Assembly: GCA_946885915.1 (NCBI GenBank)
Contig: CAMPHF010000002.1
Coordinates: 1-64,000 of the forward strand
Reading direction: 5' to 3'
Length of the DNA stretch: 64,000 bases
DNA from: an uncultured Idiomarina sp.
Lineage (GTDB): Bacteria > Pseudomonadota > Gammaproteobacteria > Enterobacterales > Alteromonadaceae
The translations under genes were made by a program, and so were the position numbers. Of this stretch, positions 41,268 to 51,518 are shown piece after piece (within the stretch, counting starts at the first letter, position 1; each line of letters opens with the position of its first letter). The notes under the pieces were generated by a model, which worked only from the letters and a program-made list of their open reading frames with translations, was not told where the DNA came from and did not search any database.

Positions 41268-42320
41268 ATGGGATCACATACTATTAACGAATGCAAAGCA
41301 GCTTGGCGGTTACTGATCCCGCTTCGCTTCGGCTGCATCCTGTTAATGTGCATAAACTCATCAGCCGCTTGGTCACAATCCGAACCGCCTCCCGAACCCG
41401 AACCACCGCCGCCGGCAGAACAATCAACCCAAGCGCCAGCGGACCCAACAGAGCGGATCTGGGTCGATGGCTTCCGTGATGGTGTACAAAGTGCCCTCGA
41501 TGGCACCGCCAAATGGATTGATGGCTTTTTTGGTGAGCGCCTTAACGATGAGGATTATGAGGGTAATCAGGGGCGCTTCATTCTCACCCCTCGCTGGAGC
41601 GAGCATGATGGATTTGAGCTAGATTCCAGTTTTCGGGCACGGTTAAAAATTCCACATGCTAAAGAGCAATTCTCGGCGGTGATTGGCCGCGGCGACTTTG
41701 ATGACTTTGTCAGCGGTGGCGACGGCCCGCGACCTTCTATTATGCGCCGCACATCTGGTGATGATGAGTGGTTGGTTGGGCTAGGGTTCGACCCTTTTAT
41801 TAAAGACCAACACGACCTGTCGTTCGGCGCTGGTATTCGGGGCGGCATCGCCTTAGACACCTATGTTCGCGGTCGCTATCGCTATGAAACCCCGCTCTCG
41901 GAGCAGTCAGAGATTGCCGTGCAAACCGTTGGCTTTTGGCGCGATAGCGATGGCTTCGGCATCGCCCAAGATTTACTTTATGAACGCTACTTTTCTGAGC
42001 GCTGGGTTGCTCGAAACTATATTCAAGGCACATTTGCTGAACGTACCGAAGGCATTCGCTGGCGTACTGATTCGCGCTTGTATTACATCTACGCCCACGA
42101 GCGCGCGGTTGCCGCTGAAGTATTTGGCTACGGTGAAACCCGGTATGAAGTGCCCATTACCGACTATGGTTATCGACTGCTACATCGGATGCGATTTCAG
42201 CGCGAATGGCTTTTTATGGAAAGCTGGGTAGGCGGCCACTGGCCCAAAGATATTGCCGGGCAAAAGCGTACCTTTCGATGGATGTTAGGGGTTGAGTTTG
42301 AAATGCATTTTGGTGGCTAA
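41268..42320 (+). CDS. predicted outer-membrane beta-barrel protein of unknown function
   Basis: I do not recognise this 350-residue protein. It has a signal peptide (hydrophobic LIPLRFGCILLMCINSSAAWS), a Pro/Glu-rich linker (SEPPPEPEPPPP) and then many alternating, aromatic-ended strands (FELDSSFRARLKIP, RYRYETPLSEQSEIAVQ), ending in a strand with FEMHFGG. This is consistent with an outer-membrane barrel, although the last residue is Gly instead of the common Phe. The ATG at 41268 has AAGGA 8 nt upstream; an ORF extending 40 codons upstream is less likely. It is divergent from the nuclease gene. Confidence 0.7.
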   Translation: MGSHTINECKAAWRLLIPLRFGCILLMCINSSAAWSQSEPPPEPEPPPPAEQSTQAPADPTERIWVDGFRDGVQSALDGTAKWIDGFFGERLNDEDYEGNQGRFILTPRWSEHDGFELDSSFRARLKIPHAKEQFSAVIGRGDFDDFVSGGDGPRPSIMRRTSGDDEWLVGLGFDPFIKDQHDLSFGAGIRGGIALDTYVRGRYRYETPLSEQSEIAVQTVGFWRDSDGFGIAQDLLYERYFSERWVARNYIQGTFAERTEGIRWRTDSRLYYIYAHERAVAAEVFGYGETRYEVPITDYGYRLLHRMRFQREWLFMESWVGGHWPKDIAGQKRTFRWMLGVEFEMHFGG

Positions 42321-42368
42321 TTTGCTAAGCTTAGTGCCATATTTTGGCCACGTTGTTAAGCATTCGAC

Positions 42369-44051
42369 ATGTCAAGTTCAGCACTTTATATTCCCTACGC
42401 CGGTCCGGCACTACTAGAAACACCTCTGCTAAACAAAGGCAGCGCATTTAGCCCTGAAGAACGAGCTAACTTTAATCTGACAGGCCTACTGCCGCCTCGC
42501 TATGAAACCATAGAAGAGCAAGTTAGCCGCGCTTATCGGCAATATTCCAGTTTTGACACGGCATTAAATAAGCACATTTATTTACGTGCCATTCAAGATA
42601 ATAACGAAACCTTGTTTTATCGGCTGGTGACGAGTCATTTAGAAGAAATGATGCCGATCATCTACACCCCCACTGTGGGTGATGCCTGTGAGCAATTTTC
42701 CGATATCTATCGCAGTTCCCGCGGGCTATTTTTATCTCATAAAGACCGCGATCAACTCGATGATATTCTTCGCAACGCCACTAAGCGTAAAGTTAAAGTG
42801 ATTGTTGTGACCGATGGTGAGCGGGTGCTTGGCCTTGGTGACCAAGGTATCGGCGGCATGGGCATACCTATTGGTAAGCTCTCACTTTATACCGCTTGCG
42901 GGGGTATTAGCCCCGCTTACACCTTACCCATTATGCTCGATGTCGGGACCAACAACGAAAAACTGTTAAATGACCCCATGTACATGGGCCTGCGCGAAAA
43001 GCGTTGTGATCAAGCAACCTATGACGACTTTTTAGAAAAGTTTATGCGGGCGGTGAAGCGGCGCTGGCCCGAGGCGATGATTCAGTTCGAAGATTTCGCC
43101 CAACCTAACGCAACGCCATTATTGCAACGCTATCGTGACCAATACTGCTGCTTTAATGACGATATTCAAGGCACGGCGGCAGTTACTGTGGGTACTTTAC
43201 TCGCAGCCTGTAAGGCCAAGGGTGCAAGATTATGTGATCAAAAAGTCGTGTTTGTCGGTGCCGGCTCCGCTGGCTGTGGTATTGCCGAGCAAATCATTAC
43301 CCAAATGCGGGCAGAAGGGTTAGATGATGCGACGGCACGGCAACAAATCTTTATGGTGGATAGATTTGGTTTGTTAACCGATGGCATGACTGGGCTGCGC
43401 GATTTTCAACAAGCTTTGGTTCATGATGAAAACTCGTTGGCAGGCTGGCAGTATAGCGGTCACTATGCGTCATTATTAGATGTCATGCATTGCGCCAAAC
43501 CTGGAATTTTGATTGGCGTTTCTGGTCAGCCTGGCTTATTTACTGAACAAGTCGTTCGCGCCATGCACCAAGGCTGTGAAACACCGATTATATTTCCTCT
43601 CTCGAATCCGTCGCGCCAAATTGAAGCGCAACCTAAAGACATTATTGAGTGGACCAACGGTGATGCGATTGTGGCCACCGGTAGTCCGTTCTCGCCGGTG
43701 CATCATAATGGCAGCTTTCACCACATTGCGCAGTGCAACAATAGCTACATTTTCCCGGGCATTGGGCTTGGGGTGTTGGCGAGTAAAGCCCAGTTGATCA
43801 CGGATGAGATGCTGATGGCGGCCAGTGAAGTGTTAGCCGACAACTCGCCCAGAGCTCGGGGCGAAAGTGAGCAGTTACTTCCGCCACTCACTGCAGTATC
43901 AGAGCTCAGTAAGAAAATTGCGTTTGCTGTTGCCAAAGTTGCCCAGGCACAGAATTTAGCCCTCACCATTGACGATGATGAGCTGCGCCAGCGTATTGAT
44001 CGCAATTATTGGCGACCTGAATATCGGCAGTACAAACGCGTCAGCATTTAG
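42369..44051 (+). CDS. maeA: NAD-dependent malic enzyme
   Basis: MaeA (SfcA) oxidatively decarboxylates malate to pyruvate and makes NADH. The 560-residue protein has the [16 protein letters not shown] block, the active-site region [20 protein letters not shown], the metal-site block [21 protein letters not shown], and the NAD-binding [15 protein letters not shown]. Its length is typical of the SfcA type. It lies 48 nt after the outer-membrane protein gene. A 12-bp hairpin overlaps the stop codon. Confidence 0.95.
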   Translation: MSSSALYIPYAGPALLETPLLNKGSAFSPEERANFNLTGLLPPRYETIEEQVSRAYRQYSSFDTALNKHIYLRAIQDNNETLFYRLVTSHLEEMMPIIYTPTVGDACEQFSDIYRSSRGLFLSHKDRDQLDDILRNATKRKVKVIVVTDGERVLGLGDQGIGGMGIPIGKLSLYTACGGISPAYTLPIMLDVGTNNEKLLNDPMYMGLREKRCDQATYDDFLEKFMRAVKRRWPEAMIQFEDFAQPNATPLLQRYRDQYCCFNDDIQGTAAVTVGTLLAACKAKGARLCDQKVVFVGAGSAGCGIAEQIITQMRAEGLDDATARQQIFMVDRFGLLTDGMTGLRDFQQALVHDENSLAGWQYSGHYASLLDVMHCAKPGILIGVSGQPGLFTEQVVRAMHQGCETPIIFPLSNPSRQIEAQPKDIIEWTNGDAIVATGSPFSPVHHNGSFHHIAQCNNSYIFPGIGLGVLASKAQLITDEMLMAASEVLADNSPRARGESEQLLPPLTAVSELSKKIAFAVAKVAQAQNLALTIDDDELRQRIDRNYWRPEYRQYKRVSI

Positions 44052-44063
44052 CTGACGCGTTTA
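44034..44063. terminator. hairpin terminator between maeA and the Usp gene
   Basis: AAACGCGTCAGC / GCTGACGCGTTT is a perfect 12-bp stem with loop ATTTA spanning the maeA stop codon. The stem ends in a run of A/T on each side, so it can act in both directions between convergent genes. Confidence 0.7.
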
Positions 44064-44075
44064 GCAAGCGTTTAA

Positions 44076-44930
44076 TTAACGCAGAATTAGCAACGGCGTT
44101 TTACTCTTCTGCAACATCGAGGTGGTGGTACTACCGACCAAAAACTGCCGGATACGCGAGTGCCCATAGGCTCCCATCACCATCATGTCGATCTGATGCT
44201 CATCCTGATAACCATGCAAGGTCGGTTCAACCTCGCCAGCGCGAAGCGCAATGCTCACTTCGTGTCCGGCTTTTTCTAACTCGTGCTGCGCCCACTTCAG
44301 CTTTTCCCAATTGTTACTGGTGTCGGCATCCACCATCACCACGTGAATTGGCATCCCTTTAAATAACGGACTATTCGCTAGCATATCTACGCCTTTGCGC
44401 GTGGTAGGACTACCATCAAATGCCAACATAGCCGAATGTGGCGCAGTAAATTCATCGGGCGTTAGTAGTAAAGGCCGATGTACGGTACGAATAACGGTTT
44501 CCAATTGGCTACCGATATGCTGCAAACTACCGCTAGATTGCTCACCGTGCAGACCAAGAACCGCCAAGCGCAACTCCGACTTTAACTCAAGTAAAGACTC
44601 GGCCAGCTCACCATGGCGCTGCCGTTGCACCACGTTGGTTATGCCATCCTCTTTGGCTCGCGCAAGCGCCGCCTCTAACATCACATGCCCTTGCTGAAGC
44701 GCTAACTTCGCCCGCTGCTCATCCAGTTCAGCCAATTGCACTAATAAGTGCTCACGACTACCCAAGCCAATATGGCCAGTTACATCACTACCAGCTGGAA
44801 ACTTAGCCTCATCCAGCACATGTAAAAGCACTAAGGGGACATCTAACTGAAATGCCGACCATGCAGCATAATCGCAAACAGCTAGGGTAGATTTTGAACC
44901 ATCAATACACGCGACAACATTTGTCATCAT
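44076..44930 (-). CDS. tandem universal stress protein (UspE-like)
   Basis: A 284-residue protein made of two Usp domains (about 1-140 and 145-284). The first has VVACIDGSKSTLAVCDYA and the second AMLAFDGSPTTRKGVDML, with the nucleotide-binding type glycine motif MMVMGAYGHSRIRQFLVGST at the end of domain 2. It follows the SulP transporter gene by 17 nt and is transcribed with it. A Usp next to a SulP carrier suggests a regulatory link, which is not shown by the sequence. AGGAG precedes the ATG. Confidence 0.88.
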   Translation of the reverse strand: MMTNVVACIDGSKSTLAVCDYAAWSAFQLDVPLVLLHVLDEAKFPAGSDVTGHIGLGSREHLLVQLAELDEQRAKLALQQGHVMLEAALARAKEDGITNVVQRQRHGELAESLLELKSELRLAVLGLHGEQSSGSLQHIGSQLETVIRTVHRPLLLTPDEFTAPHSAMLAFDGSPTTRKGVDMLANSPLFKGMPIHVVMVDADTSNNWEKLKWAQHELEKAGHEVSIALRAGEVEPTLHGYQDEHQIDMMVMGAYGHSRIRQFLVGSTTTSMLQKSKTPLLILR

Positions 44931-44947
44931 TGTTCTCCTCGTCGCAA

Positions 44948-46438
44948 TTAGTGTCCGCTCATAATGTGTTCTGCGGCATCTGGCTTATCATGAACCCCGA
45001 AGCGGTCAACGATGGTCGCACTTGCCTCGTTCATTCCTATCACTTCTACATCAGCGCCTTCGCGGCGGAATTTAATCACCACTTTATCAAGCGCTGCGAC
45101 TGCAGTGATGTCCCAAAAATGAGCTTTGGTCAGATCAATCACCACCTTATCCAACGCTTCTTTAAAATCAAAGGATGCGACAAATTTGTCTGCTGAACTG
45201 AAAAACACTTGCCCAACGACTTGATAGCGGCGTTCAGCACCATGGTTATCAATCGTTGAGGTAACCTGCATAAAGTGACCAATTTTATTGGCAAAGAACA
45301 TAGCGGCAAGTAACACCCCGACGCCGACACCGAGGGCCAAATTATGCGTTGCAACCACAACAATCACCGTCGCGACCATGACAATGTTGGTCGATAACGG
45401 ATGTTGCTTCAGATTCCGAATTGAATCCCAGCTGAAGGTGCCGATCGACACCATGATCATGACCGCTACTAAAGCCGCCATTGGGATTTGTTTAAGCCAG
45501 TCATCTAGCACCACAATCATCACCATCAGAAACACGCCGGCGGTGAGTGTTGATAGCCGTCCGCGGCCGCCAGATTTCACGTTGATCACCGACTGGCCAA
45601 TCATCGCGCAGCCTGCCATACCGCCCATTAAGCCAGCACCAATATTGGCAATCCCCTGTCCCTTACACTCTTTATTTTTATCCGACTCGGTATCCGTTAA
45701 ATCATCAACAATAGTCGCCGTCATCATCGATTCGAGTAAACCAACCACCGCAAGACCCGCCGCATATGGGAAAATAATCGTTAGGGTTTCAAAGGTAAGC
45801 GGCACATTTGGCCATAGAAAAATCGGTAGGGTATCTGGTAACTCACCCATGTGCCCTACCGTTCGAATATCGATACCGAACAGGATTGCAACAATAGTGA
45901 GGGACACAATGCAGACTAGCGGCGATGGCAGTAACTTGCCGATGACCGGCACGTAAGGGAATAGATAAATAATTCCCAAACCCGCAGCTGTCATTGCATA
46001 TACATGCCATGTAACGTTCGTGAGCTCAGGCAACTGGGCCATAAAAATGAGAATAGCGAGCGCGTTCACAAAGCCGGTCACCACCGAGCGCGACACAAAG
46101 CGCATGAGTGAGCCTAATTTTAAGAATCCCGCGATAATTTGCAGCACGCCGGTCAGCAAGGTCGCTGCCAACAAATACTCAAGCCCATGCTGTTTCACCA
46201 ACGTCACCATCAGCAGCGCCATGGCTCCAGTTGCGGCACTTATCATGCCGGGGCGACCGCCAACAAAAGCAATAATTACGGCAATACAGAAGGATGCGTA
46301 TAAGCCAACTTTGGGGTCAACACCGGCAATAATTGAGAACGCAATTGCCTCGGGAATAAGCGCTAGCGCAACTACGATTCCCGCGAGTAAATCACCACGG
46401 ACATTTGCCAACCAATGCTGGCGGAATAATTTCAACAT
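44948..46438 (-). CDS. SulP-family anion transporter with STAS domain
   Basis: A 496-residue SLC26/SulP carrier. The opening ([34 protein letters not shown]) is the family signature, followed by about ten more membrane helices and a C-terminal STAS domain (about 390-496, with [22 protein letters not shown]). The substrate may be sulfate, bicarbonate or another anion. The Usp gene follows 17 nt downstream. A small hairpin (TGACGC/GCGTCA, 46472-46496) lies 34 nt before the start on the leader side; its role is unknown. Confidence 0.9.
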   Translation of the reverse strand: MLKLFRQHWLANVRGDLLAGIVVALALIPEAIAFSIIAGVDPKVGLYASFCIAVIIAFVGGRPGMISAATGAMALLMVTLVKQHGLEYLLAATLLTGVLQIIAGFLKLGSLMRFVSRSVVTGFVNALAILIFMAQLPELTNVTWHVYAMTAAGLGIIYLFPYVPVIGKLLPSPLVCIVSLTIVAILFGIDIRTVGHMGELPDTLPIFLWPNVPLTFETLTIIFPYAAGLAVVGLLESMMTATIVDDLTDTESDKNKECKGQGIANIGAGLMGGMAGCAMIGQSVINVKSGGRGRLSTLTAGVFLMVMIVVLDDWLKQIPMAALVAVMIMVSIGTFSWDSIRNLKQHPLSTNIVMVATVIVVVATHNLALGVGVGVLLAAMFFANKIGHFMQVTSTIDNHGAERRYQVVGQVFFSSADKFVASFDFKEALDKVVIDLTKAHFWDITAVAALDKVVIKFRREGADVEVIGMNEASATIVDRFGVHDKPDAAEHIMSGH

Positions 46439-46697
46439 AAAACAAACTCAGCTAATTAAAACGATCAAGGTGACGCGCCACGTTTGGTAGCGTCAGTGGA
46501 GAAAATATGAGGGGGGGTATTGGCTAGGGTGGCGTAAGTGCCATGCTGCTTCCTACTTAATAAACGAGGCGTAGATTATAGCGAAAAACTGACCGCAGTG
46601 GTAGACGGGCGCGCCCTGCTTTGCCTACACTGGCTGCTCTGCGATTGCGATAATGTTGCGGCACCGACGGTAGTCTTCTATCACAAGCTAGGAACAC

Positions 46698-47921
46698 ATG
46701 TTCACGAAATTCTTTGCCAGTTTAAAAAATATCGGCCCGAGCGCCCTCGTGACTGCCGCTTTTATCGGCCCGGGTACGGTCGTGACCGCATCATTGGCCG
46801 GTGCACAATATGGCTATGCCTTATTGTGGGCAGTCCTATTTGCTACTTTCGCCACCCTCATTTTACAAGAAATGGCGGTCAGGGTGGGCGTTGCCACCCA
46901 GCAAGGGTTAGGCGAGAACATTCGCACCTTAGTTACCCAGCCGTGGTTAAAAATCACACTGAGTGCACTTACAATTGCCGCCGTTGTGATTGGTAACAGT
47001 GTTTACCAAGCTGGTAACTTAAGCGGCGCAAGCTTGGGTGCGGCCGCGGTAGTCGGCCATGCAGACTACTTACCGCTGATATTTGGGTTGCTGGCCGCTA
47101 TTATTCTTTGGCAAGGTCGGGCGCGGGTGATCGAGCGGGTGTTAATTGCGGTGGTTATTTTTATGAGCTTGGCCTTTATCGGTACCTTGCTCATTACCTC
47201 ACCGGACTGGTCTGCCCTAGTTGAGGGATTAGTAATCCCCAGTATTCCAAGCGGTGCGGCACTTACTGCCGTGGCGCTTATAGGAACCACGGTAGTGCCT
47301 TACAATTTGTTCCTACATGCCGCAAGTGGCGCCAAACGCTGGCGGCAGGTGAGTGACTTGGCTGCTGCTAAACTGGATTTGTATATTTCCATTCCCATTG
47401 GCGGTCTCATCTCTATTGCCATTGTGGCCACTGCAGCCAGTGCTTATTTTGCCAATGGCCTCGCCCATGAACTCAGTGGTGCCGCCGACCTTGCCGTTGG
47501 GCTTGAACCATTATTTGGTAATAAAGCGCAGTGGCTGATGGCGGCAGGACTCGCTGCAGCCGGTATAAGTTCCGCCATCACCGCACCGTTAGCTTCTGCT
47601 TATGCTTTGTGTGGTTTGCTGGGTTGGTCAACTGATTTACGCAGCAACGGGTTTCGGTTGGTCTGGTTGAGTATCATTGGCATCGGTGTCGTCATCGCCT
47701 CACTTGGGCTGAAGCCGGTGTCAGTGATTTGGTTTGCCCAAGTTGCCAATGGTATTTTGCTGCCAGTGATGGTGATTTTCCTGCTCGCGGTGGTCAATCA
47801 TGGGCGGCTTGGTGCTGCGCGTAATTCAGCTTGGCAAAACGTAATGGGTGGCAGTGTACTACTTGTTTCGTTGTTGCTGAGTGGTCGCAGTCTCGCCAGC
47901 GCATTTGGCTGGCTCGGATAA
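46698..47921 (+). CDS. NRAMP-fold transporter lacking the canonical metal-binding residues
   Basis: A 407-residue protein with the NRAMP 11-helix pattern, clearly shown by GAQYGYALLWAVLFATFATL and ALIGTTVVPYNLFLHAA. The TM1 metal-site DPGN is replaced by GPGT at 24-27, and the TM6 MPH by VPY at 200-202, so the Asp, Asn and Met that bind Mn/Fe in MntH are missing. It probably carries a different substrate or works by another mechanism. It is monocistronic, divergent from the SulP unit, and I see no MntR or Mn riboswitch signature upstream. Confidence 0.8.
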   Translation: MFTKFFASLKNIGPSALVTAAFIGPGTVVTASLAGAQYGYALLWAVLFATFATLILQEMAVRVGVATQQGLGENIRTLVTQPWLKITLSALTIAAVVIGNSVYQAGNLSGASLGAAAVVGHADYLPLIFGLLAAIILWQGRARVIERVLIAVVIFMSLAFIGTLLITSPDWSALVEGLVIPSIPSGAALTAVALIGTTVVPYNLFLHAASGAKRWRQVSDLAAAKLDLYISIPIGGLISIAIVATAASAYFANGLAHELSGAADLAVGLEPLFGNKAQWLMAAGLAAAGISSAITAPLASAYALCGLLGWSTDLRSNGFRLVWLSIIGIGVVIASLGLKPVSVIWFAQVANGILLPVMVIFLLAVVNHGRLGAARNSAWQNVMGGSVLLVSLLLSGRSLASAFGWLG

Positions 47922-47991
47922 GACACTGGTTGTCAGGCGCTTGGCTAGGTTAAGATAAGCACTCTTCGGCCAGCGATTAAAAAGGCAAAAC

Positions 47992-49374
47992 ATGGATTGG
48001 TTTGCGGTTATACCGCCATTGATAGCGATTATTGTCGTGTTTTGGCGCAAGGAAGTCATCATTGCGCTGCTGCTAGGTATTCTTAGCAGTGAATTTTTAC
48101 TCAGCTGGCAAGCTGGCGACTCCGCTGCACCGCTATGGCAATTCACCGGCCACACCATAGAACGCATCATTGGCGTGTTCAGCTCTGCCAGCAATACCCG
48201 TATCTTAGTGTTCAGCCTGCTGATAGGTGCTTTGCTCGCCTTGATCCGTGAATCTGGTGGCGTGGCTGCATTGGTTGAGAAACTGCTGCGCAACGGCATC
48301 GGTAAAACGCGTCGACAAGCCAGTTTAATGACAATGTTCACCGGTATTGTGATTTTTATTGAATCCAATCTGAGTGTACTAACTGCCGGTATTTTATCGC
48401 GCGGAATGTTTGAAAAGCTCGGCATGAGCCGCGCCCGACTCGCTTACATCATCGATTCGACTAGTGCGCCCGTCTGCATTCTTATCTTACTTAATGGCTG
48501 GGGTGCTTATGTCATGGGCATGCTAGATCAGCATGAACTTGGCGCCAGCTCAGTGAGTATTTTATGGCAAAGTGTTCCTTTTAATTTTTACGCCATTCTG
48601 ACCCTTGCGTTAGTCTTCTATACCGCCTTCACCGGCCGCGTGCACGGCCCGTTACGCCGGCTTGAAGCCCAGCCACAGCCATCACAAGACATTCCAGAAC
48701 AGGTTCCAAGCCAGAGTAAAGCGCGGTTTATGTTAGTGCCAATTGTCGTCTTAGTGCTTGGTATGATCGGTTTTATGTTTGGTACCGGCGGCGGCGATCT
48801 CACCCAAGGAGACGGCTCAAAATCGGTATTGTACGCCACCGCCTTAGCCTGCGTGGTGGCTTACTTACAATTACTCATTGCTCGGCGCTTTAGCCATCAT
48901 CAGCTCGTCGAATTTGGCTTCAAAGGCATGGGGGAACTTTTACCGCTAGTCAGTATCGTATTGCTATCGCTGGCACTGGGCAGTAGCTTGCGTGACTTAG
49001 GTACAGGTGTGTTTTTAGCGGGATTGGTGGGAGACTTTTTACCATTTTGGCTTATTGCCCCTATGTTGTTTATCGCCGGGGCGCTAATTTCATTCACCAC
49101 CGGCACCTCTTGGGGCACCTTTGCTATCCTGATTCCGATTGCCGCACCTATGGTGATCGCTCTAGAACTTCCCGCACCGCTGTTACTTGCAGCCGTGCTT
49201 AGTGGTGGTGTTTTTGGTGACCATTGCTCACCTATATCCGATACCACCGCGGTATCGTCATTGGCCTCCGGCTGTGACATTTTAGAGCACGTCCGAACTC
49301 AGTTGCCCTATGCGCTCACGGCCGGTGCTGGGGCACTCATTCTGTTCACGCTTTGTGGCTTTTGGTTAATCTAA
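47992..49374 (+). CDS. NhaC-family Na+/H+ antiporter
   Basis: A 460-residue integral membrane protein with the NhaC-family features: IPPLIAIIVVFWRKEVI at the N-terminus, IFIESNLSVLTAGILSRG in the first half and FTTGTSWGTFAILIPIAAPM plus GGVFGDHCSPISDTTAVSS in the second. The last block is diagnostic. Members exchange Na+ for H+, in some cases coupled to malate/lactate. It fits a marine, salt-adapted lifestyle. AAAGGC precedes the ATG, and alr follows 15 nt after its stop. Confidence 0.9.
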   Translation: MDWFAVIPPLIAIIVVFWRKEVIIALLLGILSSEFLLSWQAGDSAAPLWQFTGHTIERIIGVFSSASNTRILVFSLLIGALLALIRESGGVAALVEKLLRNGIGKTRRQASLMTMFTGIVIFIESNLSVLTAGILSRGMFEKLGMSRARLAYIIDSTSAPVCILILLNGWGAYVMGMLDQHELGASSVSILWQSVPFNFYAILTLALVFYTAFTGRVHGPLRRLEAQPQPSQDIPEQVPSQSKARFMLVPIVVLVLGMIGFMFGTGGGDLTQGDGSKSVLYATALACVVAYLQLLIARRFSHHQLVEFGFKGMGELLPLVSIVLLSLALGSSLRDLGTGVFLAGLVGDFLPFWLIAPMLFIAGALISFTTGTSWGTFAILIPIAAPMVIALELPAPLLLAAVLSGGVFGDHCSPISDTTAVSSLASGCDILEHVRTQLPYALTAGAGALILFTLCGFWLI

Positions 49375-49389
49375 AATGGAATTGATGGC

Positions 49390-50493
49390 ATGGCAGTAAA
49401 TCAATTTGCGGGGCGGCGCACGCGCGCGCTCATTCACACCCACGCATTACGTGCAAACTGCCAACAACTGCAAGGTCTCGCACCCCAAAGTAAAGTGCTC
49501 GCGACCATTAAAGCAGATGCTTACGGGCATGGTGCGGTAACGGTTGCGACCAGCTTAAGCGGTTGCGCTGCGCAATTTGGCGTGGCGTTTATTGATGAGG
49601 CCATGCAACTGCGTGAGGCCGGCATTAGCGCGCCAATGGTATTGCTGGACGGCTGTTTTAGCCAAGCCGAATTGCAAGCTTGCGCTAGTGAGCAATTTAT
49701 TCCGGTAATTCACCACGCCCAGCAACTACAAGATGTGCTAGCAGTTTCCCTGTCACAGCCTTTATCCGTTTGGGTAAAACTAGACTCTGGTATGCATCGA
49801 CTAGGCTTTAACGAAGCAGATTTTGGGCAAGCGTTAACGGCCTTGAGTAACAGTCGCAATATTAAAAGCATCGTCGCGATGACTCATTTGGCTGATGCCG
49901 ATCGACCTGATTCCCACTATACCCACACCCAAATCGCGACCTTTAATCGCATTATGTCGGCATTTCCCCATATTGCGCGCAGTATTGCTAATTCTGCAGG
50001 GGTGTTGAATTGGCCTGAAACTCATTTGGATTGGCTACGCTCAGGGCTGCTGCTTTACGGCGTGAGTACCAATCCAGAGCTGCCGGCACCGCTGGCACTC
50101 CGTCCGGCGATGACGTTACTGGCGCCCGTTATGGCTATTCGCGAATTACCCGTTGGCGCTAAAGTGGGTTATGGCTGTCGCTGGCAAGCGCAACGCCCAA
50201 CGCGCGTTGCGACCCTGGCGATTGGTTACGGCGATGGTTATCCGCGTCATGCCAAAGATGGCACGCCAGTCTGGTTAGCGGGCATGCGAGTACCGTTAAT
50301 TGGGCGAGTCTCAATGGACATGATCACCGTTGACATTACCGACGTAGAACAGCAGGTAAAGATTGGCGATGAAGCGGAGTTATGGGGCGCAAATTTGAGT
50401 GTGCATGAGGTAGCCAAGCACTGCGACACCATTAGCTACGAGTTATTAACCCGCGTCAGCCCTCGAGTGCCACGGGAAGAGGTAGACGATTAA
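49390..50493 (+). CDS. alr: alanine racemase
   Basis: Alr makes D-alanine for peptidoglycan with PLP. The PLP lysine is K41 in TIKADAYGHG and the second-base Tyr lies in VGYGCRWQAQ. SMDMITVDIT is also typical. The length of 367 residues is normal. It starts 15 nt after nhaC, and the next gene begins directly after its stop codon, so nhaC-alr-CNNM may be one unit. Sequence does not say whether it is the biosynthetic (Alr) or catabolic (DadX) type. Confidence 0.95.
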   Translation: MAVNQFAGRRTRALIHTHALRANCQQLQGLAPQSKVLATIKADAYGHGAVTVATSLSGCAAQFGVAFIDEAMQLREAGISAPMVLLDGCFSQAELQACASEQFIPVIHHAQQLQDVLAVSLSQPLSVWVKLDSGMHRLGFNEADFGQALTALSNSRNIKSIVAMTHLADADRPDSHYTHTQIATFNRIMSAFPHIARSIANSAGVLNWPETHLDWLRSGLLLYGVSTNPELPAPLALRPAMTLLAPVMAIRELPVGAKVGYGCRWQAQRPTRVATLAIGYGDGYPRHAKDGTPVWLAGMRVPLIGRVSMDMITVDITDVEQQVKIGDEAELWGANLSVHEVAKHCDTISYELLTRVSPRVPREEVDD

Positions 50494-51516
50494 ATGACGT
50501 TGTTGATTGTATTTGCTGTGATCGCGATTGGCGTATCGTTCTTGTGTTCGATACTAGAGGCGGCATTGCTATCGATCACGCCAAGTTATATTGCCGGTAT
50601 AAAACACGACAAGCCCAAGCTCTATGAAAAATTGCAGGCGCTGAAAGCAAAAGTGGACCAACCGCTAGCTGCTATTTTAACCCTCAATACCGTCGCACAT
50701 ACGGCAGGTGCCGCTGGTGTGGGTGCTCAGGTGGCGGTGGTGTTTGGCGATGGTTATTTGGGTATTGCTTCGGCGGTGATGACAGTATTGATACTGGTGC
50801 TATCGGAAATCATTCCCAAAACGATTGGCGCAAAATTTTGGCGCGGATTGGCGCCCTGGCTGCCGGCATTTTTGAACACCATGATTTGGTTATTAAAACC
50901 TTTTATTTTGTTGTCCGACGTCATCACCAAAAACATTGGTGGCAGCGAAGGTGATATCGATGTGCGCCATGAAATCAAAGCGATGGCAACTTATGGTCGT
51001 GAGCAAGAGGTGATGGATGACACCGAACAGCGCGTTATTGCTAACATCTTGGATTTACACGAAGTGCCGGTTCGCAAAATGATGACACCAAGAACGGTCT
51101 GCCAAGTGGTTTCACCAGATGCGACGGTGGCCGAGTTTATCGAAAAGTTACGCGAGCAACCTTTTTCTCGGTATCCGGTGATGGATAGCGACGAAATGCC
51201 TTACGGTGTGGTGTTTAAAGCCGATATGCTTGAGGCCGATCCGGAACAGACAATGCGCGAGCTAGTCCGCGACATCGACACTATTATGGACACCGTTGAT
51301 GGCGATCGCGCACTGGCGCGGATGATTGATAAGCGCCAGCACATGAACTTAGTATTTGACGAGCACGGTTCCTGGTTGGGATTGATCACCTTAGAGGATC
51401 TCATTGAGACCATCTTAGGCCAACCCATTATGGACGAGACTGACAATGTCGCCAGCCTGCGTCGTTATGCGCGCCAACGCTTTGGCCAACGCTTGAAGAA
51501 AAACCCAGAACCTTAG
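50494..51516 (+). CDS. CNNM/DUF21 membrane protein with CBS pair (HlyC/CorC-like)
   Basis: The 340-residue protein begins with a DUF21 domain of about four membrane helices (SILEAALLSITPSYIAG, LSEIIPKTIGAKF), followed by two CBS domains (MTPRTVCQVVSPDATVAEFI, then DEHGSWLGLITLEDLIE). This architecture is that of the CNNM/MpfA-like Mg2+ or divalent-cation efflux and regulatory proteins. There is no C-terminal CorC_HlyC transporter-associated domain, so it is shorter than many members. It starts immediately after the alr stop codon, so it is translationally coupled. Confidence 0.88.
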   Translation: MTLLIVFAVIAIGVSFLCSILEAALLSITPSYIAGIKHDKPKLYEKLQALKAKVDQPLAAILTLNTVAHTAGAAGVGAQVAVVFGDGYLGIASAVMTVLILVLSEIIPKTIGAKFWRGLAPWLPAFLNTMIWLLKPFILLSDVITKNIGGSEGDIDVRHEIKAMATYGREQEVMDDTEQRVIANILDLHEVPVRKMMTPRTVCQVVSPDATVAEFIEKLREQPFSRYPVMDSDEMPYGVVFKADMLEADPEQTMRELVRDIDTIMDTVDGDRALARMIDKRQHMNLVFDEHGSWLGLITLEDLIETILGQPIMDETDNVASLRRYARQRFGQRLKKNPEP

Positions 51517-51518
51517 GG

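Noticed and set aside
45288..45956. 222-codon open frame on the plus strand
   Set aside because: It is antisense to the well-supported SulP gene, is very rich in Thr/Ile/Pro/Ser, and has no ribosome-binding site or known domain.
46020..46490. 156-codon open frame on the plus strand
   Set aside because: It is also antisense to the SulP gene, with composition mirroring membrane-protein codons.
46439..46697. Manganese riboswitch (yybP-ykoY) or MntR site before the NRAMP-fold gene
   Set aside because: I could not find the conserved yybP-ykoY sequence blocks or a clear MntR palindrome, which agrees with the loss of metal-binding residues in the protein.
46538..46996. 152-codon open frame overlapping the NRAMP-fold gene start
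   Set aside because: The NRAMP-fold frame has membrane helices and motifs; this frame is Cys/Arg-rich with no ribosome-binding site.
47859..48425. 188-codon open frame on the minus strand
   Set aside because: It lies opposite the NhaC-type gene, which has clear motifs; the frame has the biased composition of an antisense shadow.
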